Shown here piece after piece: positions 1-9,550 of a DNA stretch of 64,000 nt (its first letter is position 1; the number at the start of each line of letters is the position of its first letter). The position numbers and the translations under genes were made by a program. The DNA is from Corynebacterium sp. 13CS0277. GTDB lineage: Bacteria; Actinomycetota; Actinomycetes; Mycobacteriales; Mycobacteriaceae. Below the pieces are notes generated by a model. That model was not told the origin of the DNA. It did no database searches and was given only the letters and a program-made list of their open reading frames with translations. The stretch is taken from the NCBI RefSeq assembly GCF_002994655.1, contig NZ_PPDL01000009.1, forward strand, positions 62,001 through 126,000, given 5' to 3'.

Positions 1-569
1 ATGGGCGCGTTGTTGAACTCGCGGGAGATCTCGTCCTTGATCTGGCGGTTCACGTAGAAGGTGCCGGTGGGGGTTTCCCAGCCGGGGGCACCAGAAGAAA
101 TCGGCACGGCGCCGTAGGTGACGTTACCGTGGCCGTCCTGCAGCCAGGAGCGCTCGCCCTTGAGGTCAATGCAGGCCCGGGCCCAGGCGGGGCAGGGGCC
201 CTTGTCGAAGGCGGCGCGCTCGGCGGCGACGCGGGCTTCCTCGGCGGCGCGCTCAGCGGCGATGCGCTCAGCTTCGGCGCGCTCGCGGGCGGCGCGGATC
301 TCTGCTTCCTTCTCGGCGATGACGCCGGGGAACAGGCCGTTGACGGCACCGTCGACGGCGTTCTTGGCGCCCTGGGCCAGCTCGGGCGGGAGGCCGCCGG
401 CGGCGTTGTGGAGGGCGTTGCGGGTATCCCATGCGCCCTGGCGCAGGTCGATGCCGGGGACGCTGGAGCCACCGACGGGCTGGGCGTGGGCGGCCGCGGG
501 CTGGGCGACGGTGACGGCGGCAGCGCAGGCCACGACGGCCGCCAGTCGGCGTGCAGAGTTTCGGAACAT
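1..569 (-). CDS. L,D-transpeptidase family protein (C-terminus beyond window edge)
   Basis: A secreted enzyme expected to form 3-3 cross-links in, or attach proteins to, peptidoglycan. Only the first 189 residues are in the window. The start ATG is followed by a signal peptide (about residues 1-30, ending in an Ala-rich stretch), then an Ala/Glu/Arg-rich helical segment (about 75-110) that looks like a coiled-coil stalk. The start of a YkuD-like domain follows, recognisable by TYGAVPISSG and the ETPTGTFYV motif typical of that fold. The catalytic His/Cys motif would lie past the edge and cannot be checked. The gene sits downstream of map in the same direction. Family assignment is good; the precise role is inferred. 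Confidence 0.8.
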   Translation of the reverse strand, partial: MFRNSARRLAAVVACAAAVTVAQPAAAHAQPVGGSSVPGIDLRQGAWDTRNALHNAAGGLPPELAQGAKNAVDGAVNGLFPGVIAEKEAEIRAARERAEAERIAAERAAEEARVAAERAAFDKGPCPAWARACIDLKGERSWLQDGHGNVTYGAVPISSGAPGWETPTGTFYVNRQIKDEISREFNNAP

Positions 570-633
570 GCCTAGCAGTATATGCCCGGGGGATGCTGAC
601 AAAGCAACTACGTCATCCACAGGCGGGCACCTC

Positions 634-652
634 GGGCGCGCGCGGCGCGCCC
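634..652 (-). terminator. possible hairpin terminator after map
   Basis: A perfect 8-bp stem (GGGCGCGC/GCGCGCCC) with a 3-nt loop lies about 92 nt past the map stop codon. No T-run follows, so it is only a weak candidate for an intrinsic terminator. Confidence 0.25.
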
Positions 653-743
653 GGTGTGCACCTCCGAGCCAGCCACACCCACCGGCATGCCAGCTGCGGC
701 GTGCCCGCAGCGGGCGTGCCCCGCCGGGAGGCGAAACGTGCTG

Positions 744-1553
744 CTAGAACTCGTGACCCACAGGGCGGGGGGTGAGGATCCGGGGGCCGCCGGCGGTAGC
801 GGCGACGGTGTGCTCCCAGTGGGAGGCCCAGGAGCCATCAAGGGTGACGACCGTCCAGTCGTCTTCCAGCACGGCGGAGTCCTCGGTGCCGAGGGTGAGC
901 ATCGGTTCGATGGCGAGCACGCTGCCCTCCTGGATGACGGGACCGCGGCCGGGCTTGCCCTCGTTGGCGAGGTAGGGCTCCTCGTGCATGGTGCGGCCGA
1001 TGCCGTGGCCGCCGTAGCCGTCAACGATGCCGAGCTGCACCCCGAACTTCTGCTCCGCTTTCCGGGTGGCGACCTCGAGGGCGTGGGACACGTCAGTGAG
1101 CCGGTTCCCGGGAACCATGGCCTTCAGGCCCTCCATGAGCACCCAGGCGGTGGCGTCGTTGAGGGCACGGGCATCCTCGGCGAGGGTGCCGACCCCGAAG
1201 GTCCAGGCACTGTCGCCAACCCACCCGTCGAGGGTGGCGCCACAGTCGATGGACACCAGGTCGCCTTCGGCAAGGACGACGTCGGCGGTGGGGATGCCGT
1301 GCACGATCACTTCGTTGACGCTGGCGCACACGGAGGCCGGGAACCCCTCGTAGCCGAGGAAGGTGGGGATGGCGCCCGCGTCACGAATCGTCGCCTCCGC
1401 GATCGCGTCGAGCTCTTTGAGGCTCACGCCGGGCCGTGCAGCGTCACGCACGTTGACCAGAGCTTGGCCCACGATGCGGCCGGCGGCCTCCATCGCGTCG
1501 AGTTCCTGGGGCGTCTTGGCGGGGATCATTTTGTGCTTTTTGCGGAAACCCAT
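744..1553 (-). CDS. map: methionine aminopeptidase, type I
   Basis: Removes the N-terminal Met from nascent proteins in the cytoplasm, using a dinuclear metal centre. The 269 residues match the usual type I length. The product begins [21 protein letters not shown], the short N-terminus usual in actinobacterial copies, so this ATG was preferred to a TTG further upstream. Metal-ligand regions are visible: the HGIP motif, the [19 protein letters not shown] segment with its paired Asp residues, [13 protein letters not shown], and the EPML and WEHT motifs near the C-terminus. It follows adk, as is common at the secY-adk-map locus, but a 380-bp gap separates the two, so it may have its own promoter. 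Confidence 0.95.
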   Translation of the reverse strand: MGFRKKHKMIPAKTPQELDAMEAAGRIVGQALVNVRDAARPGVSLKELDAIAEATIRDAGAIPTFLGYEGFPASVCASVNEVIVHGIPTADVVLAEGDLVSIDCGATLDGWVGDSAWTFGVGTLAEDARALNDATAWVLMEGLKAMVPGNRLTDVSHALEVATRKAEQKFGVQLGIVDGYGGHGIGRTMHEEPYLANEGKPGRGPVIQEGSVLAIEPMLTLGTEDSAVLEDDWTVVTLDGSWASHWEHTVAATAGGPRILTPRPVGHEF

Positions 1554-1933
1554 GGCGTGGAGTAATTCACCGTCTTCTCTAGATGGGGTGGGCAAGGGGG
1601 AAAACAAGGGGATACACGGAGCAACCTCAGGGTGCGTGGCGGGGACCGTGACGGCCCCTCACACCCCGGCCCCATTGATGGGTGCCACCCTACGCGCACC
1701 CGCCGGGCAACGGGCCACACGCCACAGCAAGCCAGGCGCGCCCGCGCGGGCGACACACCGTGAAAGACGCCGACAGGCCCAGCACCGCACGCACGCACCG
1801 GGGCGCGGGTGGGGTGTGGGCCTGAGGGGAAGTCTTTTTTCTCATGCAGGAGGCCACGGGCACGGGTGCGTGCCTGTGTGGCCGGGGTGCGGGAACACAC
1901 AACTGGGTTCCCGTCGTGGGCGGCGTGCGGCGC
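1554..1933. other. intergenic region adk-map
   Basis: 380 bp with no convincing gene. The part just upstream of map (about 1587-1619) is purine-rich on the plus strand, so a map leader transcript would be pyrimidine-rich there. No clear promoter or terminator was recognised. Confidence 0.5.
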
Positions 1934-2482
1934 TTAGAGCGCCTGCAGCGCCTCCATGGTGCGCTTGTTGATGTCCTCGACGGAATCCTCAGCGACGATG
2001 GTGATGAGCTGGTCGACGTAGTGGTCGATCAGCGGGGCCGTCTCGTCACGGTAGACGTGCAGGCGGGTGCGGATGGTGTCCTCGTTGTCGTCGGCACGAC
2101 CGCGGGCCAGCATGCGCTCCACGACGATGTCTTCGCCGACGCGGAACTCCACCACAGCGTCCAAAGACGCATCCTGCTTCGCGAGGATCTCCTTGAGCAG
2201 CTCGGCCTGCTCCACGGTGCGGGGGAAGCCGTCGAGGAGGAAGCCGTTCTTGGCATCGTCCTCGTTCAGGCGGGCCTCCACCATGCGGGCGGTCACATCG
2301 GTCGGCACCAGCTTGCCGGCGTCGATGTACTGCTTGGCTTCCACGCCGAGCGGGGTGCCCTCACCAATGTTCGCGCGGAACAGGTCACCGGTGGAGATGT
2401 GCGGCACGCCCAGCTTCTCGGAGAGGATGGCGGCCTGGGTGCCCTTGCCGGCACCGGGGGGACCAAGGAGGACGAGTCTCAT
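1934..2482 (-). CDS. adk: adenylate kinase
   Basis: Catalyses ATP + AMP = 2 ADP in the cytoplasm. The 182-residue product begins [16 protein letters not shown], with the P-loop GPPGAGKGT at about residues 7-15. It has the AMP-binding STGDLFR segment, the DGFPRT motif, and a short LID ([15 protein letters not shown]) without zinc-finger cysteines, the form usual in actinobacteria. Its ATG overlaps the secY stop codon as ATGA, so the two genes are translationally coupled. Confidence 0.97.
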   Translation of the reverse strand: MRLVLLGPPGAGKGTQAAILSEKLGVPHISTGDLFRANIGEGTPLGVEAKQYIDAGKLVPTDVTARMVEARLNEDDAKNGFLLDGFPRTVEQAELLKEILAKQDASLDAVVEFRVGEDIVVERMLARGRADDNEDTIRTRLHVYRDETAPLIDHYVDQLITIVAEDSVEDINKRTMEALQAL

Positions 2483-3804
2483 TTGAGGAACCCTTCGTAG
2501 TTACTTTGCAACAGCTGGCTTTCGATCTGCTTGACCGTGGTCAGCGCCACGGACACCAGAATCAGGATTGCGGTGCCGCCGAAGGCGCGCAGCGCACCGC
2601 CGCCCGCACCGGCAATACCGAAGTCCATCATGATGTTCGGCAGAACAGCGATGATGCCGAGGTAGAGGGCGCCGACGAACAGGAGGCGGTTCATGACGTA
2701 GCCCAGGTACTGGGCGGTCGGGCGGCCGGGGCGGATGCCCGGGATGAAGCCGCCGTACTTCTTCATGTTATCGGCCTGCTCGTTCGGATCGTACTGAACC
2801 GAGACGTAGAAGTAGGAGAAGAAGATGATCAGCACGAAGTACAGCACAATGTACTGCCAGCTGGAGGGCGCCTGCAGGTACTGGATGACGTTGCGCTGCC
2901 ACCAGTTGTCGCCCATCTGCTGGGAGCCGGAGTTGATGATCTGGGTGATGAGCACCGGCACGTAGATGAGGGAGGACGCGAAGATCACCGGGATGACGCC
3001 ACCCTGGTTGACCTTGAGCGGCAGGTAGGTGGAGGTGCCACCGTACTGGCGGCGACCGACCATGCGCTTGGCGTACTGCACCGGAATACGGCGCTGACCC
3101 TGCTCAATGAAGACCACGCCGACGACCAAGATGAGGACCGCGACGACAACGGCAGCGAAGACGACGCCGCCGCTAGACTCCAGCACCTGCATGCCCTGGG
3201 AGGGCATACGGGTGGCGATACCCGCGAAGATCAGCAGCGACATGCCGTTGCCGATGCCGCGCTCGGTGATAAGCTCACCAATCCACATCACCAGCACCGC
3301 GCCGGCGGTCATGGTGAGGACGATGATGACGAGGTCGAAGATGGACCGGTCGGCCTTGAGCACGGACACGCCGTTGCCCAGCAGCTGGCCACGGTCAGCC
3401 AGAGCCACAATGCCGGAGGACTGCAGCAGCGCCAGCGCGATGGTGAGGTACCGGGTGTACTGCATCATCTTCGCCTGACCGGACTGCCCCTCCTTCTTCA
3501 ATTCCTCGAAGCGGGGAATCACCACGGTGAGCAGCTGCACAATAATCGAGGCCGTAATGTACGGCATGATGCCGATCGCGAAGATACTCAGCTGCAGCAG
3601 CGCACCGCCGGAGAACAGGTTCACCATCGAGTAGATGTTGGACCCGTCAGCGGTGGCGCTCTTCAGCGCCTGCATGACGGTCGAGTAATCGACGCCCGGG
3701 GTGGGGATCTGGGTACCGATGCGGTACAGCACGATCATGGCGATCGTGAACAGGATCTTCTTTCTCAGATCCGCGTCTTTAAAGACGGAAACAATGGCGG
3801 ACAC
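2479..3804 (-). CDS. secY: preprotein translocase subunit SecY
   Basis: Channel subunit of the SecYEG translocon in the cytoplasmic membrane. The 441-residue product matches the usual length and has about ten hydrophobic segments. Family motifs include [14 protein letters not shown] near the N-terminus, [27 protein letters not shown] and the cytoplasmic-loop segment [13 protein letters not shown]. The start is a GTG with an AGGAGG ribosome-binding site five bases upstream; the family N-terminus ([16 protein letters not shown]) begins exactly there, so longer upstream frames were rejected. It heads the secY-adk pair and is separated from rplO by 5 kb of unrelated genes. Confidence 0.97.
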   Translation of the reverse strand: MSAIVSVFKDADLRKKILFTIAMIVLYRIGTQIPTPGVDYSTVMQALKSATADGSNIYSMVNLFSGGALLQLSIFAIGIMPYITASIIVQLLTVVIPRFEELKKEGQSGQAKMMQYTRYLTIALALLQSSGIVALADRGQLLGNGVSVLKADRSIFDLVIIVLTMTAGAVLVMWIGELITERGIGNGMSLLIFAGIATRMPSQGMQVLESSGGVVFAAVVVAVLILVVGVVFIEQGQRRIPVQYAKRMVGRRQYGGTSTYLPLKVNQGGVIPVIFASSLIYVPVLITQIINSGSQQMGDNWWQRNVIQYLQAPSSWQYIVLYFVLIIFFSYFYVSVQYDPNEQADNMKKYGGFIPGIRPGRPTAQYLGYVMNRLLFVGALYLGIIAVLPNIMMDFGIAGAGGGALRAFGGTAILILVSVALTTVKQIESQLLQSNYEGFLK

Positions 3805-3914
3805 ATATCCTCCTGCGGCCCTGCGCGGCCGCCTGTGGTCTCGCGCAGGGTGAGAAATGGTGGACAGCCAAACCTGAATGGATACAGTTGGCCGGTCATT
3901 ACAACGTTCCCAAC

Positions 3915-4628
3915 CTACCAGGGTGTCGACAGATTGGCTAGACGAGACCAGGCCCCACCTGTACGCCACCACACCAGTGCGCCGACCGCGAGAGCACCAA
4001 GAGCCCAGGCAACAGACCACGGATCGAACCACGGGTCCGTCCCGGCATGGTAGGTGTACGGCATGCCGCGGCCGCTGGGAACGACATAGCAGAGGCCGAC
4101 ACAGCCGGCAATCACGAGGGCCGCGGCAGCACTCCCCCACACGCGCCCCAACAGCGGGATGAGGATCAAAGCGCACCCCATGGTGAACACAGTGTTGCTC
4201 ACCAGCTGCTCGAGGTGCACCCACCCCTTCTCATAGATATTGGCTGCCACAAACCCCTTGCGCAGCCGGTGGGAATGCACCACCACACCGATGGCCAGCA
4301 CAAAGACTGCGGCCTGGCCCAGCAGGACCACGACGAGGTTGCCCCACCGCGCAGCGGGGCGCGCAAGGTCGTATTCCCGCAGCCGCGGCACACTGACGGC
4401 CGCGACGCCGATCGCGGCGGCGGACAGCACGAGCCCGGAGCCGTACCACAAAATCCGGTACGTGTTGTGCCCGAGAGTAAAAGTCAGTGGCCCTAAGGCA
4501 AAGCTCAACACCGCGGCGAGGACGACAATGAACAGGAGCTGCGCCCAGGGGAACACCGTGAGCGGCGGCCAGAGCCGAGCCGTGCGCGGGACACCACTCT
4601 GAGGTGTGGGATGTGCGGTGACACTCAT
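3915..4628 (-). CDS. polytopic membrane protein of an ABC transporter cluster
   Basis: Unknown 237-residue membrane protein. Hydrophobic stretches suggest about six transmembrane segments, with the first after about 25 residues. A conserved family was not recognised. The start ATG overlaps the stop of the preceding permease gene as ATGA, and that gene in turn overlaps an ABC ATPase gene. The most likely role is therefore a second membrane component or accessory protein of that transporter. It ends 110 bp before secY and is not part of the ribosomal operon by content. Confidence 0.7.
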   Translation of the reverse strand: MSVTAHPTPQSGVPRTARLWPPLTVFPWAQLLFIVVLAAVLSFALGPLTFTLGHNTYRILWYGSGLVLSAAAIGVAAVSVPRLREYDLARPAARWGNLVVVLLGQAAVFVLAIGVVVHSHRLRKGFVAANIYEKGWVHLEQLVSNTVFTMGCALILIPLLGRVWGSAAAALVIAGCVGLCYVVPSGRGMPYTYHAGTDPWFDPWSVAWALGALAVGALVWWRTGGAWSRLANLSTPW

Positions 4629-5914
4629 CGGACTGTTGCCACCTCCGAGTCGGCGATCGTACACCCGCGCAGCTGCTCACCGCGGTTGTGAACACTGTCG
4701 AGGACACGCTCACCGTCGGTTCCCGCGGGGACGTCCTCGCCTGTGGACAATGCAAGCAAAGCACTCATCACCCGGGCGTTGGCAGTGGGCTCCTCACCCA
4801 CCAGCGCGGCGTAGCAGGCGTCCCTGCCCGTCACCTCATTCACGAGCACCTCGAGGGGGCCACGCGCATGCCGCTCAATACTGACGAAAGACACAGGCCG
4901 CTCCTCAGCGCCGGGAACCCCACCGCTGATCAGCGCGTAGCTCGCCAGCGTGCGGGGTGCCGACAGCGCCTCCGGGCCGATCACATCCGCCAGCCGGTTC
5001 ACGCTCTCGACCTCGCGACGCACGAGAAGCTCGTCGGCCCGAGGCCCACACACTTTCACGGGCACCGTCGACGCGTCGCGGCAGACAACCTTCACATCGG
5101 TAGCGGTCGCCTGCACCCCAACAAGAGGCAGGGCAAGCGCGACGAGCGCGCCGACCACGGCACCAATCAGCGGCACCCGCGGGCCCTTGGTGTAGGAATC
5201 ACCGACGCTGAAAGCAGCCCACATGCAGCAGGCAGCGAGGGCAGCCGACACGCCAAACTTCAGCGCTACGCTGGGCCCACCCATGGCACTACTGACAGCG
5301 AACGTGGGGCCGACCAAGCCGAGGATCCACAGCGCAGTGACGCTTGAGCTATAGCAAGCCACTGTGGCCACAACGACAGCGCCGGCCGCGGCGACAACGA
5401 AGGCGGGGAATTTCACACGCGCTGACAGCACCCCAAGCAGCGTGCCGAAACCAGCTGCGAGGAGCACAAATCCGCTACTCCGAGCGATGAGGCCAACCAG
5501 CCACCAGGGATCAGCGAGGCCCTGCGACCACAGTGGGACGACGGCGACGACGGAGATCACCAGGACGCTCACAACGGCGGGGACGAGGATGCTCGCCGCC
5601 GCAGCCCCGATTCGTTGCGCCACGCTCCACCGGGCGGCAGGCAAGGCCAACAAAGACCCCGGTGCCAGTGTGCTCACGCTGAGCGTTATGCACAGCTGCA
5701 TGACAACCGCCACAATGGTCGTGGCGTACATCACCGTGGTGTCCGCCTGTCCCCAGGTCCGATTGTCGTACGGCAGGCCCATCAGCTGCCATACCGTGAA
5801 CCCAAGGACACCGAGGACACTCAGCACAAGGAACGTGCCCGCCGGCGGCAGCGCCGCTGGTGGAAGAATCCGCCGGGAGGACGGCGTGGAGTGGTGTCGT
5901 CGTGCCCCACTCAT
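4625..5914 (-). CDS. ABC transporter permease with extracytoplasmic C-terminal domain
   Basis: A 429-residue membrane protein. The first about 260 residues contain roughly eight hydrophobic segments. The last about 160 residues (from VCRDASTVPVKVCGPRADEL onward) are hydrophilic with four Cys residues and probably lie outside the membrane, possibly disulfide-bonded. The start overlaps the stop of the ABC ATPase gene by four bases and the stop overlaps the next membrane gene by four bases, so all three are almost certainly co-translated. The ATPase partner suggests an ABC-2-like export or membrane-remodelling role; the substrate is unknown. The permease call rests on context more than on sequence motifs. 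Confidence 0.7.
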   Translation of the reverse strand: MSGARRHHSTPSSRRILPPAALPPAGTFLVLSVLGVLGFTVWQLMGLPYDNRTWGQADTTVMYATTIVAVVMQLCITLSVSTLAPGSLLALPAARWSVAQRIGAAAASILVPAVVSVLVISVVAVVPLWSQGLADPWWLVGLIARSSGFVLLAAGFGTLLGVLSARVKFPAFVVAAAGAVVVATVACYSSSVTALWILGLVGPTFAVSSAMGGPSVALKFGVSAALAACCMWAAFSVGDSYTKGPRVPLIGAVVGALVALALPLVGVQATATDVKVVCRDASTVPVKVCGPRADELLVRREVESVNRLADVIGPEALSAPRTLASYALISGGVPGAEERPVSFVSIERHARGPLEVLVNEVTGRDACYAALVGEEPTANARVMSALLALSTGEDVPAGTDGERVLDSVHNRGEQLRGCTIADSEVATVR

Positions 5915-6666
5915 AGCACGTGGCTTCCGACGATGGTCGAGTAGTACGTCTCGAAACGCGTCGCGAGGCTATCCCCACCGGAATCGGGGATCCGACTGGA
6001 CAGCTCGTCGAAAGTTCCCCGGAACTTCAACACACCGGCAGACAGCACGGTCAGCGAAGCTCCAAGCATCGTGACGTCTTCCGTGAGGTGGGTCGACATG
6101 AGCACGCAGTGCCGCTCCCCCAGCGCGGAGATGAGGTGACGCATCTGCAAGCGCGCCTGCGGGTCAAGGCCCACGGTCGGCTCATCAAGCAGCAACACTG
6201 CCGGATCACCGACCAATGCGGTCGCGAAACCGACCCGTCGAAGTTGGCCACCAGAAAGCTCACCGATGCGGGAGCCGAACCGGTCGGCAAGCTCGACCCG
6301 CTCCAGCGCATCCATCACCTGGGCGTCACGCTGGGCACGGGGAACACCCTGCGACCACGCAACATACCCCAACACGTCGGCCACGCGATGCCTGTGGGGC
6401 AACCTGATGTGCTGCGGAACGAGACCGACGAGGGTGCGGTACTCGTCGATGCGGGACTTCGTCAGCGGCACTGAATTGATCTGCACAGCACCGGACGTCG
6501 CCGGCAACAGGCTCGCAATGATGGACATCAGCGTGGTTTTGCCACTACCGTTAGGCCCAATCAGCGCGTGGACCCCCACAGGATAGGTGGCCGTGAAGCT
6601 GCGGAGAACTTCACGAGACTGACCGCCCCTTGAAAAGGTTTTGGATACTCGGTCAAGGTCGAGCAC
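5911..6666 (-). CDS. ABC transporter ATP-binding protein
   Basis: A 251-residue cytoplasmic ATPase that drives the transporter encoded directly downstream. Walker A GPNGSGKTT, a Q-loop region (LVGLVPQHIRLP), signature LSGGQLRRV, Walker B VLLLDEPTVGLD and the switch His (STHLTED) are all present. The start is a GTG (VLDLDRVSKTF...) preceded by a purine-rich GAGAGGGGAG; upstream in-frame starts lack this. First gene of a three-gene unit linked by ATGA overlaps. The drug- or peptide-export type of ATPase domain fits best. Confidence 0.9.
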   Translation of the reverse strand: MLDLDRVSKTFSRGGQSREVLRSFTATYPVGVHALIGPNGSGKTTLMSIIASLLPATSGAVQINSVPLTKSRIDEYRTLVGLVPQHIRLPHRHRVADVLGYVAWSQGVPRAQRDAQVMDALERVELADRFGSRIGELSGGQLRRVGFATALVGDPAVLLLDEPTVGLDPQARLQMRHLISALGERHCVLMSTHLTEDVTMLGASLTVLSAGVLKFRGTFDELSSRIPDSGGDSLATRFETYYSTIVGSHVL

Positions 6667-6891
6667 GTGCTCTCCCCTCTCGGTTGATCTGGCGGCCGGC
6701 GGCCGACACACGTGGGCGTAGGCCCACCGTGGAATGGCAAGTCCTCACGGACTTCCCGCCCCAGAGGCGGTGATGTCTTCACCGCGACCATGACCTTCAT
6801 TGTGGCCTGGGCGGCGGGTGATGACAATGCAACCCGAACTCTCTGGCCACCGCAAGGGTTTCCGCAGAAGCGAGACGCCGATCACAGATGC

Positions 6892-6919
6892 GGGGGTGGG
6901 GCTCAGCACCCCCACCCCA
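6892..6919 (-). terminator. possible GC-rich hairpin after the lipocalin gene
   Basis: G-rich and C-rich runs (around gcgggggtgggg and cacccccacccc on the plus strand) can pair 31-58 nt downstream of the lipocalin stop. The pairing register is ambiguous and there is no T-run. Confidence 0.25.
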
Positions 6920-6949
6920 CGCTATTCACACGTTTCCAGAGCGATAAAC

Positions 6950-7609
6950 CTACAGTTCAGCCAGGCTGCGGAAATGCTGTAACCCGCCATCCTGGGGACT
7001 GGTGACGAAAAGCATGGGATTCCACCCGGCGGCGGCGATCGCGGGGCGGAGTGTGTCGCGCAACGTCGCCTCGCTGACGTCCGGCGTCCGGGAGAGAACG
7101 AAGCCACTGAGGCCGTTCGGGGAGCCGATCACCATGAGCGTCTTTTCGGCGTTGCGGTAGCGCACCTGGTAGTTGGCCGGGCCGTCGATGTTCTGGAAGG
7201 GGATGTCGTTGAATGCGACGCGGAGCTCGTTGTTGTTTTCCGCGCCGGTGAGCCGCGCACGCCCGTTGATGACAGAGGCGCCACCGAACCAGTCGGTGCA
7301 GGCGTTGCGCACACTGATCATCTCGGGGCTGAGCACCTCGTACGTGGCGGTCGTGTTCTTCGCGCACTGGAGGTTGAAGGGGGTGGGGATGGCGGCGACT
7401 TGGTACCAGGTGCCGCGGAGTTCCTCGAGGGAATCAATGCGGGGCATCTCGAGGCCAGCGGGCGCGCTCGAGCCAAAGTTGGCGGTAGACGACAGGTCCG
7501 CGGTGGGCACGCCAGTGAAGCCTTGGTCTTGCGCGGCAGCAGGTGCCGCAAGCCCCAGTGCCAGTGCACCGGTGGCAAGAATGGGCAGAAGGGTGGGGAA
7601 AACTCGCAT
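6950..7609 (-). CDS. secreted lipocalin (Blc-like)
   Basis: A 219-residue exported protein with a signal peptide (about residues 1-26, ending APAAAQ). The mature part carries the lipocalin N-terminal signature LRGTWYQVAAIPTPF with GTW at 66-68. Two cysteines (82 and 104) and the later GFVLSRTPD segment also match bacterial lipocalins of the Blc type. Such proteins bind small hydrophobic ligands; the ligand here is unknown. The ATG was chosen because the signal peptide starts there and GGGTGGGC-like purine sequence precedes it. A diverged paralogue lies just upstream in the same orientation, so the pair looks like a tandem duplication. Confidence 0.85.
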   Translation of the reverse strand: MRVFPTLLPILATGALALGLAAPAAAQDQGFTGVPTADLSSTANFGSSAPAGLEMPRIDSLEELRGTWYQVAAIPTPFNLQCAKNTTATYEVLSPEMISVRNACTDWFGGASVINGRARLTGAENNNELRVAFNDIPFQNIDGPANYQVRYRNAEKTLMVIGSPNGLSGFVLSRTPDVSEATLRDTLRPAIAAAGWNPMLFVTSPQDGGLQHFRSLAEL

Positions 7610-7703
7610 GTCGCCCACCCTACCGGAGTATCCCACCCCTGAAGAGGCAAGGACCTGCGGGCATGCGCTTGCACGCGGGCTTCTCCCCCAGCGCCGTGGG
7701 GCG

Positions 7704-8312
7704 CTAGAGCACGCAGACCGGCAGCGGCGCCGGGCCGCCCGGCTGCGGGGTGGCGATGAACTGGCAGGGGTTCCACCCGGCGTAGGTTGCGGCGGGCACG
7801 ATTTCCCGTTGCCAGCGCACGCTGTCAAGCACGGGGGTGCGGGAGTACACGGCGGCACTGCGCCCATCGCTGCTGGCGAGAATCATCAGCTTGCCGTCTT
7901 CCTCCGAGCGGAACACCAGGTGGTAGGGGGTGGCGGGCCCCTGATTCCACCTGACCTCGAAGCGCTTGTGGTCGTCCGGGGTGAGGTCGTCCATTGCGCC
8001 CACCGTGGTGCTGCGCTGACCGGTGATGGAGGTACAGGCGCGGGTCCACGTACCCGCAGTCTCGCTCGTCGACTCCTGGGTGAGGGTCGCGTCCGCGAAG
8101 CAGTCGAGGAGATCCTTGGTGGCCAGGGCGGCGACCTGGTACCAGGTCCCATCCTGGTAGTCGGGGTGGGTGATTCCGCCGTTCATCACCGGCGGGATGT
8201 TGGGGCCAGGCGCGCTGGAGGAGGCGGGCGCGGCGATGGCCGGGACGGAGAGGGACACGGTGAGCGCGGCGGCGGCAGCAACTGCGGCGACGGCGCGGAG
8301 GTGAGTACGCAT
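7704..8312 (-). CDS. secreted lipocalin-like protein
   Basis: A 202-residue protein with a typical signal peptide (Arg near the N-terminus, hydrophobic core, cleavage after about AIAAPA). It contains DGTWYQVAAL at residues 54-63, matching the first-strand motif of the neighbouring lipocalin, and the later AAVYSRTPVLDS and YAGWNPCQFIATPQ segments align with FVLSRTPDVSEA and AAGWNPMLFVTSPQ there. It is clearly a diverged paralogue. The core between these motifs is less conserved and has extra cysteines (including one in the C-terminal PVCVL), so ligand specificity is probably different. 94 bp separate the two genes. Confidence 0.75.
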   Translation of the reverse strand: MRTHLRAVAAVAAAAALTVSLSVPAIAAPASSSAPGPNIPPVMNGGITHPDYQDGTWYQVAALATKDLLDCFADATLTQESTSETAGTWTRACTSITGQRSTTVGAMDDLTPDDHKRFEVRWNQGPATPYHLVFRSEEDGKLMILASSDGRSAAVYSRTPVLDSVRWQREIVPAATYAGWNPCQFIATPQPGGPAPLPVCVL

Positions 8313-8901
8313 GGCCCCAACCTAGCCGCACTCGCGGCGCCGCGCAGGACACTGCGGCGAACGATCCGAGGAACACATTCCCCCGGCCGCATCTTTGCCC
8401 CGAGGAACCACGGCCCAACAACCGCAGGGTGCGCCGCCCCACCAGAGGACCCTGCCACCTCCCCCACGCGTGAGCCAGTGGGATTGAGGACCGTGCCGAC
8501 CGCATGCGCTCTTTCCGCAGGCAGACGACACACTAGTGTCGGCCACATGGTCGCGGAACCGAAGCACACATCCGCACGGATCAGGAGCCCACAGCACTAC
8601 ACACGTGGTCACGCACGGTGGCAACAGAGCCGCACAAACTCACCACGGACGTGATGTGCGCGTGATGGAATCGTCGCCGCAGCGTGACCGTGTTGTGCCC
8701 GTCTCGCAACCGGATTGTTCCCACATCGCAACCTCGGCACACGGGGCGACAGCGCCACTGCGGCGGCGCGGGTGCCGGGTACAGCGGGGTCGACCCCGCG
8801 CAGCACAAAGGCACCAGCCCGCTCCCCTTTTTCGGGGAGTCGGTGGCTGGTGCCTGAAGTGTGTGCGGCGATGGGCGCTCGCCGCGGGCGCGAAGAAAAA
8901 G
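8313..8901. other. intergenic region rplO-lipocalin pair
   Basis: 589 bp without a convincing gene. It holds the rplO terminator hairpin near its right end. Upstream of the lipocalin-like gene no confident promoter could be assigned. Confidence 0.5.
8809..8855 (-). terminator. intrinsic terminator of the rpsH-rplO operon
   Basis: An outer 11-bp stem (AGGCACCAGCC/GGCTGGTGCCT) encloses a second stem (CTCCCC/GGGGAG) with an A-rich loop on the transcribed strand. It begins 47 nt after the rplO stop; the minus-strand RNA continues with UUUGUG after the stem. Confidence 0.65.
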
Positions 8902-9351
8902 TTACTTCACGGCGGTGATGGTGCCGCCGGCAGCTTCAATCTTCTCCTTGGCGGAGCCGGAGAACTTCTGCGCGGTCACGTTGACCTTGACAGAGATCTC
9001 GCCGGTGCCGAGGACCTTGACCGGCTGGTTCTTGCGAACCAGGCCGGCGGCCACGAGAGCGGCAACGTCGACGTCGCCACCCTGCGGGAAGGCCTTGTTC
9101 AGGTCGGCAACGTTGACGACCTGGTAGTAGACCTTGGCGGGGTTCTTGAAGCCCTTGAGCTTCGGCAGACGCATGTGCAGCGGCATCTGGCCACCCTCGA
9201 AAGCAGCGGAAACCTGCTTACGAGCCTTGGTGCCCTTGGTACCGCGACCAGCGGTCTTACCCTTGGAGGCCTCACCGCGACCGACGCGGGTCTTGGCCTT
9301 GTTTGCGCCCGGAGCCGGGCGCAGGTCGTGGAGCTTAATGGGTTCGCTCAT
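8902..9351 (-). CDS. rplO: 50S ribosomal protein L15
   Basis: A 149-residue large-subunit protein, full length for actinobacteria. It begins [20 protein letters not shown] and has the basic, Gly-rich [19 protein letters not shown] region that reaches into the rRNA, and the conserved [18 protein letters not shown] motif. It is the last gene of the six-gene rpsH-rplO unit, eight bases after rpmD, and is followed by a hairpin terminator. Confidence 0.98.
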   Translation of the reverse strand: MSEPIKLHDLRPAPGANKAKTRVGRGEASKGKTAGRGTKGTKARKQVSAAFEGGQMPLHMRLPKLKGFKNPAKVYYQVVNVADLNKAFPQGGDVDVAALVAAGLVRKNQPVKVLGTGEISVKVNVTAQKFSGSAKEKIEAAGGTITAVK

Positions 9352-9358
9352 GTTTTAC

Positions 9359-9544
9359 CTACTCCCCCGCTACTTCTTCAACGACGACCATGTGGCGCAC
9401 CACGTTGATCATGCCGCGCACCTCGGGGGTGTCGGGGCGGACCACGGAGTGGCGAATGCGCTTGAGGCCGAGGCTGCGCAGCGAGTCCTTCTGGTTCTGC
9501 TTAGCACCAACGGTGCCCTTGAGCTGAGTGATCTTCAGGGCCAT
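9359..9544 (-). CDS. rpmD: 50S ribosomal protein L30
   Basis: A 61-residue large-subunit protein with the typical sequence [20 protein letters not shown] and the [23 protein letters not shown] core. Placed between rpsE and rplO with gaps of 6 and 7 bases, as in the standard order. Confidence 0.98.
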   Translation of the reverse strand: MALKITQLKGTVGAKQNQKDSLRSLGLKRIRHSVVRPDTPEVRGMINVVRHMVVVEEVAGE

Positions 9545-9550
9545 GAGTGT

